Notes: generated from the sequence alone by a model not told the origin. A stretch of DNA of 64,000 nucleotides from Nocardia sp. CDC159 (GCF_023740735.1 NZ_JAMRXH010000020.1:62001-126000); one strand, 5' to 3'; positions 18,499 through 27,948 are shown, counted from the first letter of the stretch. Translations and numbers: made by a program.

Positions 18499-19580
18499 CG
18501 CGCACCTGCCAATCCGAACACCAGCGCCGCCATATCGACCTTGACCAGCCCGCCGTCGGCGGTGCACCGCCCCGGCGCCATCGCGTTCACCGCTGCGCAG
18601 ATCTGCTCGGCATTCGGCTGCGGCAGCGCCACCTTCGGTGGGGCATAAGCGATTCCGTGCTGTCCCACCGACCGGAACGCATCGGTCAGCACCGGCGTCA
18701 TCGCGACGATCTGGGCCAGCGAGCCGACCCGGGCCCGCAGGAACTTCACCAGCGGCACGGTCACGTCGAGACCCTTCAGGATCGGATCACCGAAGGCGGT
18801 GGTGAGATCGTTGAGCACCGGCAGCAGCGCCGCGAGACCGTCGATCACCTGCGCACCCGGTTCCAGCAGATCGGTTCGCGAGGCGATGAGCACCGGTGCC
18901 AACCGGGTGAACATCGATTCGATATCGCCCCAGTGCTCCTCGACCTTCTTGCCGACCGAGGCGAAGGCGTCGAAGACCCCGACCAGATGGCCGATATCGG
19001 CGTCCGGCGAGGCCATGGCCCCGCTCAGCTTCTTGATGATCTGGTTGATCTGCGGCCCGGTTCCGGCAGTCGCCTCGTTCAGCTCCGACAGGCCGTGCGC
19101 GAGTGCGTTGGGCGTCTTGGAGTCCGCGCCGTCGATCTCCTTGGACAGCTGCGCGACCGCGTTCAACGTCTCGGTGACGCTCTTGGGCGTCAACGTCTTG
19201 GTGATGCACTGCGCGGGATTCCAGCGCGCGGTGTTCTTACCGCTGGACACCACCGCCAGTTCGCGCGCCGCGACGATGCTCTCCGACAGCGTGGTCGCGC
19301 CCGCGTCGGCGTACACCGGTTTGTCGGCCTCGACGGCGAATTCCACCTTCACCGATTTGCCCTGATTGGCGATCGAGGTGACCTTGCCGACCGGAATGCC
19401 GCGCATGGTCACCTGATTGCCGACATACAGCCCGACGCTGTCGGGCATGATCGCGCAGTAGCTCTGGGTCTTCTTCGCCGGATCGAAGGCGATGAAATAG
19501 CCCACGACGACGAGGATCACGGCCACGGCCGCACCCGCCACCGACATGAACGCCCGCGATCCCAGGATCTTGTGCAGCAT
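18495..19580 (-). CDS. mceD: Mce-family lipid-transport protein D
   Basis: The product has 361 residues: membrane anchor near 12-30 (SVAGAAVAVILVVVGYFIAF), MCE domain (SYCAIMPDSVGLYVGNQVTMRGIPVGKV), long helical region, and a C-terminal cysteine pair region (QICAAVNAMAPGRC). The ATG at 19580 overlaps the mceC stop by one base (TGATG). The next gene, mceE, overlaps by 4 bases. Confidence 0.9.
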   Translation of the reverse strand: MLHKILGSRAFMSVAGAAVAVILVVVGYFIAFDPAKKTQSYCAIMPDSVGLYVGNQVTMRGIPVGKVTSIANQGKSVKVEFAVEADKPVYADAGATTLSESIVAARELAVVSSGKNTARWNPAQCITKTLTPKSVTETLNAVAQLSKEIDGADSKTPNALAHGLSELNEATAGTGPQINQIIKKLSGAMASPDADIGHLVGVFDAFASVGKKVEEHWGDIESMFTRLAPVLIASRTDLLEPGAQVIDGLAALLPVLNDLTTAFGDPILKGLDVTVPLVKFLRARVGSLAQIVAMTPVLTDAFRSVGQHGIAYAPPKVALPQPNAEQICAAVNAMAPGRCTADGGLVKVDMAALVFGLAGAR

Positions 19581-20596
19581 CAGCAATCCCTTCCCGGCAC
19601 CGGCACGCACACTCTGGCGGTGATGGTCTGACCGGACTGGTCGACCCGCACGCCGTCGTCGGGGATCGCCAGCTGCGACAGCTTCTGCTGCAGGCTCTGC
19701 ACCGAACCGATGACCGGATCGAGCTTGTTGAGCAGCTCCTCCATCCGCGGCACCGCGTCGAACAGCGGCTGCAGCTTGGGCTTGATCTCGTTGTAGATGG
19801 GCGCGATCGCCGCCGCCTTGCTGATCACCGCGTTCAATTCCCGCAGGCCCTCGCGCAATTCGGCGCGCTTGCTCAGCACCAGGTCCTCCATGAGGTTGGT
19901 GGCCTGCACCAGCCTGCCCAGCGAACCCTTGGCGGTGTCGTAGAGGGTTACGTATTCGTCGGCGTTGGCGATCGCCTTGGAGATCATCACGTGCTGGCGA
20001 TCGAGATCGTCGACGAAGCTGGCGAGGCTGTCCAGCGTGGTGCGCAGCGTGTCCGGCGCCTGCGCGACGGAGTTGCCCAGGGCGGCCAGATTGCGCCGCA
20101 GGGTGTCGCCGTCGATCTTGGCCAGGGGTTCGGCCGCGTCCTGGAAGGTCTGCACCAGGCTGTAGGGCAGTCGCACCCGGTCCATCGGAATGTGCTGGCC
20201 GCCCAGGGGGTTGGTGCCCGAGGGAAACAGCGCGACGTAGTGGCCGCCGACGACGGTCAGCATCCGCACGTCCAGGGTGGATCGATCGCCGACGAACACC
20301 GAGGAGTCGACGGTGAACCGCATGACCACCCGATCCGGTTTCAGCTCCAGCGATTTCACCTTGCCGACGCTGATCCCGGCGACGCGGATATCGTCACCGG
20401 CCTGCACCGACTGCGCCTCGGCCAGGTCGGCGGAATAGGTCTTCTTGCCGATGGGGACGACGTACAGCACCCCCGCCGCGACCGCCAGGGCCGCCACCAG
20501 CACGACGCCGACGATGCCCAGCCGGACCTCGCGCCGCACCTTCTCCGGCTCACCGACGACCCGACGCTCCCCGAACAACCCGCTCACCCAGCGCAT
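19580..20596 (-). CDS. mceC: Mce-family lipid-transport protein C
   Basis: The product has 338 residues. The cytoplasmic start (MRWVSGLFGERRVVGEPEKVRREVR) is longer than in its siblings, followed by one span (LGIVGVVLVAALAVAAGVLYV), the MCE domain (SADLAEAQSVQAGDDIRVAGISVGKV) and helical shaft. It overlaps the end of mceB by 13 bases. The start at 20596 is the only ATG that keeps the anchor near the N-terminus. Confidence 0.9.
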   Translation of the reverse strand: MRWVSGLFGERRVVGEPEKVRREVRLGIVGVVLVAALAVAAGVLYVVPIGKKTYSADLAEAQSVQAGDDIRVAGISVGKVKSLELKPDRVVMRFTVDSSVFVGDRSTLDVRMLTVVGGHYVALFPSGTNPLGGQHIPMDRVRLPYSLVQTFQDAAEPLAKIDGDTLRRNLAALGNSVAQAPDTLRTTLDSLASFVDDLDRQHVMISKAIANADEYVTLYDTAKGSLGRLVQATNLMEDLVLSKRAELREGLRELNAVISKAAAIAPIYNEIKPKLQPLFDAVPRMEELLNKLDPVIGSVQSLQQKLSQLAIPDDGVRVDQSGQTITARVCVPVPGRDC

Positions 20597-21585
20597 ACCG
20601 CCACCTGCTGTCCCGCGATCAGTACGCCCAGCACCTGCGGCACGTCGGCCTTCCCCTTGGAGCACTGCGGCTTCCAGCCCGAGGCGCCGGATTTGGGGAT
20701 GGCCGAATCGAATCCGGCCAGCAGACCGGGCAGCTTGTCGAACACCTCGAGCGCCTGCTGCGGATCGGGGAAGATCTTGCGGATCAACGCCTCCACGTCG
20801 TCCGGGCTCTGCAGCCCGAGGGCGGTGAACAGATTGTCCAGCGGTCCCAGCACCGAGGGCGCGGCCGCCGCGAAGTCGGCCAGCCCGGCCATATTGGTCT
20901 GCAGGCCGGAGAAGATGTCGGCGAGCCGGGCCAGCAGCGGCGCCATGTAGTGGATCTTCCCGCCCGCCGTATCGTGCAGGTCGGACAGGTTCTGCAGCAC
21001 CTTGTCGATCACCACCTGACGGTCCTTGACGTGCGCGGCGAGCTTGTCGATCGCCTCCACCGCGGGTCCGACGCCGTTGCCGTCGCCCTCGATGAGGGCG
21101 ACCATGCTGGCGCTGAACTGGTTGATCTCCTCCGGAGAGACTGTGGCCAGCACCGGCTTCAGGCCGTTGAACATGCTGGTGACATCGAACGAGGGCACGG
21201 TGTGGTCGGTGCCGACGGTGGCCCCACTCGCGATGCGCCGACCGGGCTGCGGCTGCTGCTGCAGGTCGATGTAGCGCTGGCCGGTGAGGTTCTGGTAGCG
21301 GATGGCCAGCTTCGAATTGTCGTAGATCGGCGCATCGGTCTTCAGCGACAACCGGACCCGGGCCTGCGCGCCGTCGAGAGTGACGGCGTCGACCTTGCCG
21401 ACCTGCACGCCGTACATGCGCACGTCGTCGCCGACCTTGAGGCCGTTGGCATCGGTGAACAGCGCGTCGTGCTGTTCGGTGGGCCCCGGCACGGGGCGCT
21501 TGATGGCCGTGCAGACGATCGCGAGCACCACGATCATCACCGCGGCGAACAATCCCAGCCGCCACGCGGCGGCACTCACCTTCAT
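20584..21585 (-). CDS. mceB: Mce-family lipid-transport protein B
   Basis: The product has 333 residues: membrane anchor at 9-28 (LGLFAAVMIVVLAIVCTAI), MCE domain (ALFTDANGLKVGDDVRMYGVQVGKV), a shaft with several coiled segments, and a C-terminal disulfide candidate pair (WKPQCSKGKA and VAVCAG). It starts at ATG 21585, overlapping the TGA of mceA by 4 bases. Confidence 0.9.
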   Translation of the reverse strand: MKVSAAAWRLGLFAAVMIVVLAIVCTAIKRPVPGPTEQHDALFTDANGLKVGDDVRMYGVQVGKVDAVTLDGAQARVRLSLKTDAPIYDNSKLAIRYQNLTGQRYIDLQQQPQPGRRIASGATVGTDHTVPSFDVTSMFNGLKPVLATVSPEEINQFSASMVALIEGDGNGVGPAVEAIDKLAAHVKDRQVVIDKVLQNLSDLHDTAGGKIHYMAPLLARLADIFSGLQTNMAGLADFAAAAPSVLGPLDNLFTALGLQSPDDVEALIRKIFPDPQQALEVFDKLPGLLAGFDSAIPKSGASGWKPQCSKGKADVPQVLGVLIAGQQVAVCAG

Positions 21586-22607
21586 CGGTGGCCTCCCAGC
21601 AACGGTGCCAGCACGGGCATTCCGCTCAGATCGATCTCGGTGTTGAGCACCGGCCCGTTCGGGGTGTCGGGCATCGCCGCCCGCAACCTGCGCAGGAACT
21701 CGGTCAGATCGGCGCCGGACTGCTGCGGCGTCGGCACCATCTGCGCGAGCAGCCGCAGCACCGGCACGAGCATGTCGGTGGTGCCGGACAGATCGTCGCC
21801 GAGGACGGCGCCCAGGCGCGCGATGCCCGGCAGCAGGGTCTGGGTATGCATCCGCACCCCGGCATCGAAGGAGTCCCGATTGGTCTGCAGCCGTGGGATG
21901 TTGCGGATCATGTCCACCATCACCTCGTTGGCCCCGGCGAAATTGCCCGCGCCGTAGAACGCGGGGCCGAGCCGACCGGCCAGTTCGGAGGGGGGCATGC
22001 GCTGGGTGTCGGTCACGATCTGGGCGACCTGGATGATCGACTGCGCCAGCGGCGTGAACGCCTTCATATCGTGGGAGACCTGGCTGATCACCGTCGCCAT
22101 CTGCGGGGTGAGCACCGCGTCGCCGGTCTGCGACAAGCTGCGCAGCATGCTGCCCATGGTGGCGTCGAAGATCGCGTCGGAATTGGCGCCGGTCAGGTCG
22201 AGCACCGCGCCGTTGCGCAGGGCCGCGCCGCCGGAGCCGCGGCGCAGTTCGATCTCGCTGATGCCGAACAGGTTGGCGGGGGCGTAGTCGACCCGCAGGC
22301 TGTCGTCGATGCCGTGCAGCTGGGAGCGGTCCAGCCGCAGCGAAATTCGCTGGGTGCCCCGCTCGGCCGGGTCGATCTCGGTGACCTCGCCGACCTGCAC
22401 GCCGTCCACCCGCACCGGGGTCCCCGCCAGCACGCCGTCACCGATCTGCTCGGTGTGCAGCGCGATGTGCAAACCGTCGTCGGTGCGCAATTCCCGCTGC
22501 AGCGCGACGACCGCCACCACGGCCAGGATCAGGCCCACCGCGATCAAGCCGACCAGGCGGGATTTTCCGCTGTCGACCGCCACACCGGGCATTCCGTACT
22601 TCGGCAT
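21582..22607 (-). CDS. mceA: Mce-family lipid-transport protein A
   Basis: The product has 341 residues: anchor near 17-37 (RLVGLIAVGLILAVVAVVAL), MCE domain (HIALHTEQIGDGVLAGTPVRVDGVQVGEV), then the shaft. First MCE subunit of the cluster; it follows yrbEB after 6 bases. Its C-terminus lacks an RGD or any other obvious host-cell motif. Which of the several mce clusters of this genus it belongs to cannot be told from sequence alone. Confidence 0.9.
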   Translation of the reverse strand: MPKYGMPGVAVDSGKSRLVGLIAVGLILAVVAVVALQRELRTDDGLHIALHTEQIGDGVLAGTPVRVDGVQVGEVTEIDPAERGTQRISLRLDRSQLHGIDDSLRVDYAPANLFGISEIELRRGSGGAALRNGAVLDLTGANSDAIFDATMGSMLRSLSQTGDAVLTPQMATVISQVSHDMKAFTPLAQSIIQVAQIVTDTQRMPPSELAGRLGPAFYGAGNFAGANEVMVDMIRNIPRLQTNRDSFDAGVRMHTQTLLPGIARLGAVLGDDLSGTTDMLVPVLRLLAQMVPTPQQSGADLTEFLRRLRAAMPDTPNGPVLNTEIDLSGMPVLAPLLGGHR

Positions 22608-22613
22608 CGCTGG

Positions 22614-23483
22614 CTACCCCGTGAAACTGATCGTCGCGTTGAAACCCCAGAGCAGGATCGTGAGCACCATGTCGATGCCGACGATCGCCACCGACGACGC
22701 CCGCACCGCACGCCCGGAGGCGATGCCGACCCCTTCGGGGCCGCCGGTGGCGAAGAAGCCGTAGTAGCTGTGGATCAGGATCACGACGGTGGCGAAGATG
22801 GCCACCTTGATCACCGCGGCGATCACGTCGAATCCGGCCACGAATTGGAAGAAGTAGTGGTCGTACACGCCCGCGGACTGACCGTGCACCAGTGTGATCA
22901 GCCCGCGGCAGGACAGATACGCCAGGATCAGGCCGATCAGGAAGGTCGGCACGATCGAGATCGCCCCGGCGATCACCCGGGTGGTCACCACGAACGGCAC
23001 CGAGCGCAGCCCCATCGCCTCGAGCGCGTCGATCTCCTCGGAGATGCGCATCGAGCCGATCTCGGCGGTGATGCGGCATCCGGCCTGCGCGGCGAAACCG
23101 ATGGCGGCGGCGATCGGCGCGAGCTCGCGGGTGGTCGCATAGGCGGAGACGATGCCGGTGACCGGGCCCATGCCCAGCATATTCAGCATGGTGAACGATT
23201 CGACGGCCACCGACATGCCCATGACCAGGCCGAGCACGATCATCATCGGCACCGTGCCACCGCCGACGATGACCGAGCCGCGGCCCCAGGTCATATCGGA
23301 GATGATGCGCAGCGTCTCGTCGCGGTAGTGCTTCAGCGTCGACGGGATCGACGACAGCACCTGCCAGATGAACGACAGAACGAAGCCCAGCGATTCGACC
23401 GACCGCGCGACCGCCAGGCCGCGGCGCTGATAGAAGCGGGAGATCCAGCCCAATCCCTTGGGCACATAAGTAGAGGCGGCCAC
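22614..23483 (-). CDS. yrbEB: YrbE/MlaE-family permease B
   Basis: The product has 289 residues and five or six membrane spans. It carries the MlaE coupling motif EEIDALEAMGLRSVPFVV that contacts the MceG/MlaF ATPase. It begins at a GTG 1 base after the yrbEA stop. It forms the permease with YrbEA for lipid or sterol movement through the inner membrane. No mceG ATPase gene is in the window; that gene is usually elsewhere. Confidence 0.92.
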   Translation of the reverse strand: MAASTYVPKGLGWISRFYQRRGLAVARSVESLGFVLSFIWQVLSSIPSTLKHYRDETLRIISDMTWGRGSVIVGGGTVPMMIVLGLVMGMSVAVESFTMLNMLGMGPVTGIVSAYATTRELAPIAAAIGFAAQAGCRITAEIGSMRISEEIDALEAMGLRSVPFVVTTRVIAGAISIVPTFLIGLILAYLSCRGLITLVHGQSAGVYDHYFFQFVAGFDVIAAVIKVAIFATVVILIHSYYGFFATGGPEGVGIASGRAVRASSVAIVGIDMVLTILLWGFNATISFTG

Positions 23484-23484
23484 G

Positions 23485-24330
23485 TCACACCAACCTGGTC
23501 GGCAGGAACATCTCGACGACCTGGGTGACGCCGAGGTTGACGATCGCGATCGACACCACCGACAGCACCACGGCCGCGTTCACCGCATCGGCCACACCCC
23601 GCGGCCCGCCCTTGGCCTCGAGCCCGCGCTGGCAGGCGATGACCACCACCAGGAAGCCGAACAGCGCCGCCTTCAGCAGAGACACCCACACGTCGGCGAC
23701 AGTGGTGAAGGAGCCGAAAGTGGCCCAGTAGCTGCCCGGAGTGACGTTCTGCCCGCCCACCGCGACCGCATAGCCCGCGACGATGCCGACGAAGATGATG
23801 AGGATGTTCAGCAGCGGCGCGACGAGGATCATCGCGACCAGCCGCGGAATCACCAGCCGCGGAATCGGGCTGATGCCCATGGTGTTGAGCGCGTCGATCT
23901 CCTCGCGGATCGTGCGCGCGCCCAGATCGGCCGCGATCGCCGCCGCACCCGCGCCACCCAGGAGAAAGCCGGTGGCCAGCGGGGCGCCCTGCTTGATCAC
24001 ACCCAGGCCGCCGGTCGCGCCGAGCAGCGAATCCGCGCCCAGGGTGTGAATGAGGTTGCCGACCTGGACCGAGACGATGACGCCGAACGGAATCGCGATC
24101 AGGATCGCCGGAATCGCGGTGACCGTCACCAGTCGCCAGGCCTGCAGCACGGCCTCGCGCCACTGGAACTGTCCGCGCGCGATCCCGGTGACCGTGCCGG
24201 TCACCGATTCGCGTGCGATATCCACGGCGCGGCCGAAGGTCCGCAGGGACGAGACGACAGTGTCGGAGAAGTTCTTGCGGACGATTCGGACGGCGGTGGC
24301 GCTCGAGCGGGCCCGGGTCACCGACGCCAT
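23485..24330 (-). CDS. yrbEA: YrbE/MlaE-family permease A
   Basis: The product has 281 residues with MlaE spans and the coupling motif EEIDALNTMGISPIPRLV. First gene of the nine-gene mce operon running to 15874. ATG 24330 (MASVTRARSSA) was chosen; GGAG lies 9 bases upstream, and an upstream in-frame ATG would add an atypical Cys-rich segment. The 274-base AT-richer gap upstream should hold the operon promoter. Confidence 0.9.
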   Translation of the reverse strand: MASVTRARSSATAVRIVRKNFSDTVVSSLRTFGRAVDIARESVTGTVTGIARGQFQWREAVLQAWRLVTVTAIPAILIAIPFGVIVSVQVGNLIHTLGADSLLGATGGLGVIKQGAPLATGFLLGGAGAAAIAADLGARTIREEIDALNTMGISPIPRLVIPRLVAMILVAPLLNILIIFVGIVAGYAVAVGGQNVTPGSYWATFGSFTTVADVWVSLLKAALFGFLVVVIACQRGLEAKGGPRGVADAVNAAVVLSVVSIAIVNLGVTQVVEMFLPTRLV

Positions 24331-24604
24331 GCGCGGCTCCGGCAAGGGCGATGTGTCTCGGGTTTCAAAATCGTTCTCTCCGTGATCGGCGCGACACTGC
24401 CAACACGAAGCTATCGGTGACATCTGGTTACAGTAAAGACAGTTAAGCTGTGACCATCGCCTCTAAATCGGTTGCCGCGGACTAGCCTCACAGCCTGGTC
24501 AAATGCACAAAATGGAAGTAAATGCGCATTCTGCAACAGGTTATCAGTGCAAATCGGCTATCAAAGTGATGTAGGTCATAGATTTCGGCTAATTCGGAGC
24601 AAGA
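24331..24604. promoter_or_regulatory. Mce operon promoter region with inverted repeat
   Basis: No gene is visible in these 274 bases, which are clearly lower in GC than the surroundings. GGTTACAG at 24426-24433 and CTGTGACC at 24448-24455 form an imperfect inverted repeat (7 of 8) with a 14-base spacer, a possible operator for the mce operon. No regulator gene lies beside it. A -10/-35 pair cannot be assigned with confidence. Confidence 0.45.
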
Positions 24605-25684
24605 TCACGGGCTAACCGCCAGGAACACGAAAGCCGCGAAAAGGACGAGGTGGACGCCGCCCTGCAACAAAGTGGCACGTCCCGGGACAACTGTCAGCAC
24701 ACCGACCACCACGGTCAGCGCCAACAGCACCATCTGCGTCGCGCCGAGACCGAGGGTCAGCGGGGTCGACACCCAGACGGTGGCCAGCGCGATGGCCGGA
24801 ATGGTGAGGCCGATGCTGGCCATGGCCGACCCCAGGGCCAGGTTCAGGCTGGTTTGGACGCGGTCGCGCCGCGCCGCGCGCACAGCGGCCAGCGTCTCGG
24901 GCAGCAGGACCAGCATCGCGATCACCACACCGACCGCCGAACGCGGCAGCCCCGCCGCGTGCACACCGTGCTCGATCGACGGTGACACCATCTTCGCCAA
25001 TCCGACCACGCCGACGAGCGCGACCAGCAGCAGCGCCATACTCAGCAGGGTCGAGCGGGTCGACGGCGGTTCGTGCTGCTCGTCGTCGGAGTCCTCCTCC
25101 TCGACCGGGAGGAAGTCATCGGGGTGGCGGACGGTCTGCACGGTGACGAACAATCCGTACAGCAGCAGCGACGCCACCGCCGCGAACGCCAGCTGCGATC
25201 CGGAGAACTCCGGCCCCGGCTTGCTCGTGGTGAACGTCGGTAACACCAGACTCAGCGTGGCCAGCGTCGCCACGGTCGCCAGCGCCGCGCCGGTGCCCTC
25301 GGCATTGAATACCGCCACCCGCCGCCGCACCGCCCCGACGAGTAACGACAGGCCGAAGATGCCGTTGCAGGTGATCATCACCGCCGCGAAGACGGTGTCG
25401 CGGGCCAACGAGGAGGCGTCGTCACCCCCGGACGCCATCAGGGTCAGGATCAGCCCGACCTCGATCACGGTGACGGCCACCGCCAGCACCAGCGATCCGA
25501 ACGGCTCCCCCACCCGATGTGCCACGACCTCCGCATGTTGCACGGCAGACAGCACCGCCCCGACCAGCGCCAGCACCACCACGATCACCGCCGGTCCCGA
25601 GGGGTGGGTCACCCAGGCGACCGCCAGGACCACGGCGGCCAGCAATGGAACAACGGTCGTCCAGTGTCGGGTCAGCGCGCGCAT
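24605..25684 (-). CDS. ChaA-like calcium/cation:proton antiporter
   Basis: The product has 359 residues and about eleven spans in two repeated halves. The first half carries GEPFGSLVLAVAVTVIEV, the acidic signature of ChaA-type CaCA exchangers; the second half has the matching LVLLPETLAAVRAARRDRVQTSLNLALGSA. A cytoplasmic acidic loop (VEEEDSDDEQHEP) separates them. It exports Ca2+ or Na+ in exchange for protons. Start ATG 25684 has GGAG 6 bases upstream; two closely spaced upstream ATGs are alternatives. Confidence 0.87.
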   Translation of the reverse strand: MRALTRHWTTVVPLLAAVVLAVAWVTHPSGPAVIVVVLALVGAVLSAVQHAEVVAHRVGEPFGSLVLAVAVTVIEVGLILTLMASGGDDASSLARDTVFAAVMITCNGIFGLSLLVGAVRRRVAVFNAEGTGAALATVATLATLSLVLPTFTTSKPGPEFSGSQLAFAAVASLLLYGLFVTVQTVRHPDDFLPVEEEDSDDEQHEPPSTRSTLLSMALLLVALVGVVGLAKMVSPSIEHGVHAAGLPRSAVGVVIAMLVLLPETLAAVRAARRDRVQTSLNLALGSAMASIGLTIPAIALATVWVSTPLTLGLGATQMVLLALTVVVGVLTVVPGRATLLQGGVHLVLFAAFVFLAVSP

Positions 25685-25743
25685 CATGATCTCCATCGTC
25701 CCAGCGAATCGGCAGCGTCCGGGCAAAAGAGACAGGGATCGCG

Positions 25744-26181
25744 TCAGCCGATCTCGGTCGCGGACTGCTCGAGGGCCGCGGCCGCACGGGCGAAGTAGTC
25801 GAGGAGGATGCGCTGCTCCTGCGGTTCGTAGGAGGCGATGAGCTCGGCGAGGCGGCGGCGGGCCGGGGTCAGTTTCCGGTCCAGATCGGCGGGCTCACCC
25901 GTCGGCTGGACGGTCACCTTGCGGCGGTCGGACGGATCGGGGACGCGGCGGACATAACCGGCGTGTTCGAGGCGGTCGACGAGTCTGGTGGTCGGGCCCG
26001 TGGTCAGTCCGATGCGGGCGCCCAACTCGCCGGGGGTCATCGCGCCCGCGAGGGCGAGGATGGTGAGGGCGTGGAGGTCGCTGGCCCCGAGGCCGCAGGC
26101 GCGGGCCCCGGCCTGGGCATGCAGGACGACCGCGCTCTGGTAGCGACGGTAGGTCTCCCCGGGGTCCGGCTGGCCTGTCAT
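25744..26181 (-). CDS. MarR-family transcriptional regulator
   Basis: The product has 145 residues with the winged-helix pattern MTPGELGARIGLTTGPTTRLVDRLEHAGYVRRVPDPSDRR, including the wing motif DPSDRRKV. It begins 9 bases after the methyltransferase stop and is the last gene of the leader-trpS-methyltransferase-marR unit. MarR proteins usually sense small aromatic compounds, including antibiotics. Its target is unknown; a MarR-style palindrome upstream of the DHA2 exporter at 36276 is one candidate but far away. Confidence 0.88.
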   Translation of the reverse strand: MTGQPDPGETYRRYQSAVVLHAQAGARACGLGASDLHALTILALAGAMTPGELGARIGLTTGPTTRLVDRLEHAGYVRRVPDPSDRRKVTVQPTGEPADLDRKLTPARRRLAELIASYEPQEQRILLDYFARAAAALEQSATEIG

Positions 26182-26190
26182 CGGGCAGGG

Positions 26191-26826
26191 TTAGCGGCGC
26201 GCGATGAGCAGATGCCCGGTGATCGGGCGGTTCGCCACGGCGCGCTGCTCCACCGTCAGACCCGCCCGTTCGAGGGCCGCGGCGATCGAATCCGGCGGGC
26301 GCAGCTGGAAACCACTGCGCGTGAACGGCATTCGAGCCATATCCGCGGGGTCGCCGATGCCGATCACCGCTCGCCCACCGGGGCGCAGCACCCGGGCGAG
26401 TTCGGCCGCGACCGGGCCGAGGTCGGAGACGAAATAGAGCGTATTGACCGTTATCACCGCGTCCAGCGCGGCATCGGCCAGCGGGAGATCGGCGAGCGAG
26501 CCCGCCAGCAGGCGCAGGCGGGCGGTGCCGATCTCGGGGGCCAGCCGGGAACGGGCGCGCGCCAACATATCCGGAGAGATCTCCACCCCGTACACCGTTC
26601 CCTGCGCACCGACCCGATCGAGCAGCAGCGAAAGCCCCACTCCCCCACCGAAACCGATATCGGCCGCCGCCTGTCCGGCGCCCACCTCGGCGGCGGCCAC
26701 CGCGGCCTCGATGAGCCCGCGGTTGGACCGGTTCAGCAACAGCGCCACGCCCTTACCCAGCACCCCGTGCGGATTGCCCAGCTGACCGGCCAGGGTGGAC
26801 ATGACGCGCGCGGCAACGGGATTCAC
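26191..26826 (-). CDS. Class I SAM-dependent methyltransferase
   Basis: The product has 211 residues. SAM motif I is ADIGFGGGVGLSLLLDRVG near 60, followed by VYGVEISPDML, DAVITVNTLYFV and LRPGGRAVIG, the UbiE/COQ5-like (Methyltransf_11) order. The GTG at 26826 overlaps the TGA of trpS (GTGA), so translation is coupled and the start is well supported. The substrate is unknown. Being locked behind an attenuated trpS, it may methylate an aminoacylation inhibitor, an indole compound or RNA; none of these is shown by sequence. Confidence 0.85.
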   Translation of the reverse strand: MNPVAARVMSTLAGQLGNPHGVLGKGVALLLNRSNRGLIEAAVAAAEVGAGQAAADIGFGGGVGLSLLLDRVGAQGTVYGVEISPDMLARARSRLAPEIGTARLRLLAGSLADLPLADAALDAVITVNTLYFVSDLGPVAAELARVLRPGGRAVIGIGDPADMARMPFTRSGFQLRPPDSIAAALERAGLTVEQRAVANRPITGHLLIARR

Positions 26827-27869
26827 GCCCTGGATGCTACCGACGGTCCAGACTTCCCGCCGTGGGCGTGGCCTCCGCGATCGTCGCGGGGGGTGTGGGC
26901 GGCCGGGAGCAGGCCGATCGCCTCCTTGGCGGCCAGCACCGTCGGACGCGCGAGTTCCCGGGCCGCGGCGGCCCCGGCGGCCAGCAGCTCGTGCAGATCC
27001 GCGCGGACCAGTTCGGTGTAGCGGCACTGGATCGGCTCCACCACGGCGACAACGGCATCGGCGACCGCACGCTTCAACTCACCGTAGCCGCGGAAGGTTT
27101 CGGCGAGCCGAGCGGGCGCTACGCCGGTGCAGGCCGACAGGATGGTGAGCAGATTCGCCACCCCCGGGCCGCGCTCGGGGTCGTAGCACACCTCGGTGCC
27201 GCCGTCGGTGGTCGCGCGCATCACCTTGTGCCGCAGGGTATCCGGCGAATCCAGCAGCCGCAGCACGCCGGGGGACGCGATCGATTTGCTCATCTTCGCG
27301 GTCGGGGTGGCGAGATCCATGATCCGCGCCGCCACCGGCGGGTTCACCGCCCGCGGCACCGTGAACACCGGGCGGTAGGACGCATTGAATCGGGTGGCGA
27401 TATCGCGGGCCAGTTCGACGTGCTGGCGCTGATCCTCCCCGACCGGCACCTCGTCGGTTCGATACAGCAGGATATCGGCCGCCATCAGCACCGGATAGCT
27501 CAGCAGCGACAGCCGAACCTGCTGTCCGCGCGCGGATTTCTCCTTGAACTGGATCATCCGCCGCGCCTGTCCGTAGCCGGTCGCGCATTCGAGCAGGTAG
27601 TGCAGCTCGGTGTGCTCGGGCACCTGCGATTGCACCGCGAACAGGCTGCGCGTCGGATCGACACCGCAGGCCAGCAGCAGCGCCGCGAAGCGTACGGTGC
27701 GCCGGTGCACCTCGGCCGGATCGTGCGGCAGGGTCAGGGCGTGCAGATCGGAGACGAAGACGACGGTCTCGCCCGGAAGCTGCTGCCGCACCAGGGGTTC
27801 GATCGCGCCGAAATAGTTGCCGAGATGCAGCTCGCCGGACGGGGTGAAGGCGGTGAGACGCCGGGGCAT
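26823..27869 (-). CDS. trpS: Tryptophanyl-tRNA synthetase, probable auxiliary copy
   Basis: The product has 348 residues. The HIGH-type signature HLGN is at 15-18 and KMSKS at 192-196. The tryptophan-pocket segments DLHALT (41-46) and MAADILLY (129-136) are present. It charges tRNA-Trp in the cytosol. The opening TPSGELHLGNYFGAI and the long C-terminal tail ending PRDDRGGHAHGGKSG differ from the usual housekeeping enzyme. Upstream lies a complete Trp attenuator, and auxiliary, attenuated trpS copies linked to indolmycin resistance are known in Streptomyces. AAAGGA precedes ATG 27869. It is coupled to the methyltransferase gene. That a second, housekeeping trpS exists elsewhere is inferred. 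Confidence 0.93.
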   Translation of the reverse strand: MPRRLTAFTPSGELHLGNYFGAIEPLVRQQLPGETVVFVSDLHALTLPHDPAEVHRRTVRFAALLLACGVDPTRSLFAVQSQVPEHTELHYLLECATGYGQARRMIQFKEKSARGQQVRLSLLSYPVLMAADILLYRTDEVPVGEDQRQHVELARDIATRFNASYRPVFTVPRAVNPPVAARIMDLATPTAKMSKSIASPGVLRLLDSPDTLRHKVMRATTDGGTEVCYDPERGPGVANLLTILSACTGVAPARLAETFRGYGELKRAVADAVVAVVEPIQCRYTELVRADLHELLAAGAAAARELARPTVLAAKEAIGLLPAAHTPRDDRGGHAHGGKSGPSVASRA

Positions 27870-27923
27870 GAGTGGTCCTTTCGAATCGGGCCACCCGGCG
27901 CGAACGGCCCGCTCGAACGCGAG

Positions 27924-27948
27924 ACGGCCGCCCGATCCGGGCGGCCGT
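27924..27948 (-). terminator. Attenuator terminator hairpin (3:4)
   Basis: Ten perfect base pairs (27939-27948 with 27924-27933) close a 5-base loop. On the minus strand it reads ACGGCCGCCC, loop, GGGCGGCCGT. It lies 55 bases before the trpS start. There is no U-tract, as is common in high-GC actinobacteria. Its left arm also contains the partner of the antiterminator, so forming one structure excludes the other. Confidence 0.82.

Noticed and set aside
21588..23528. 646-codon plus-strand open frame over mceA/yrbEB
   Set aside because: Antisense shadow with His/Arg/Asp-rich composition and no domain.
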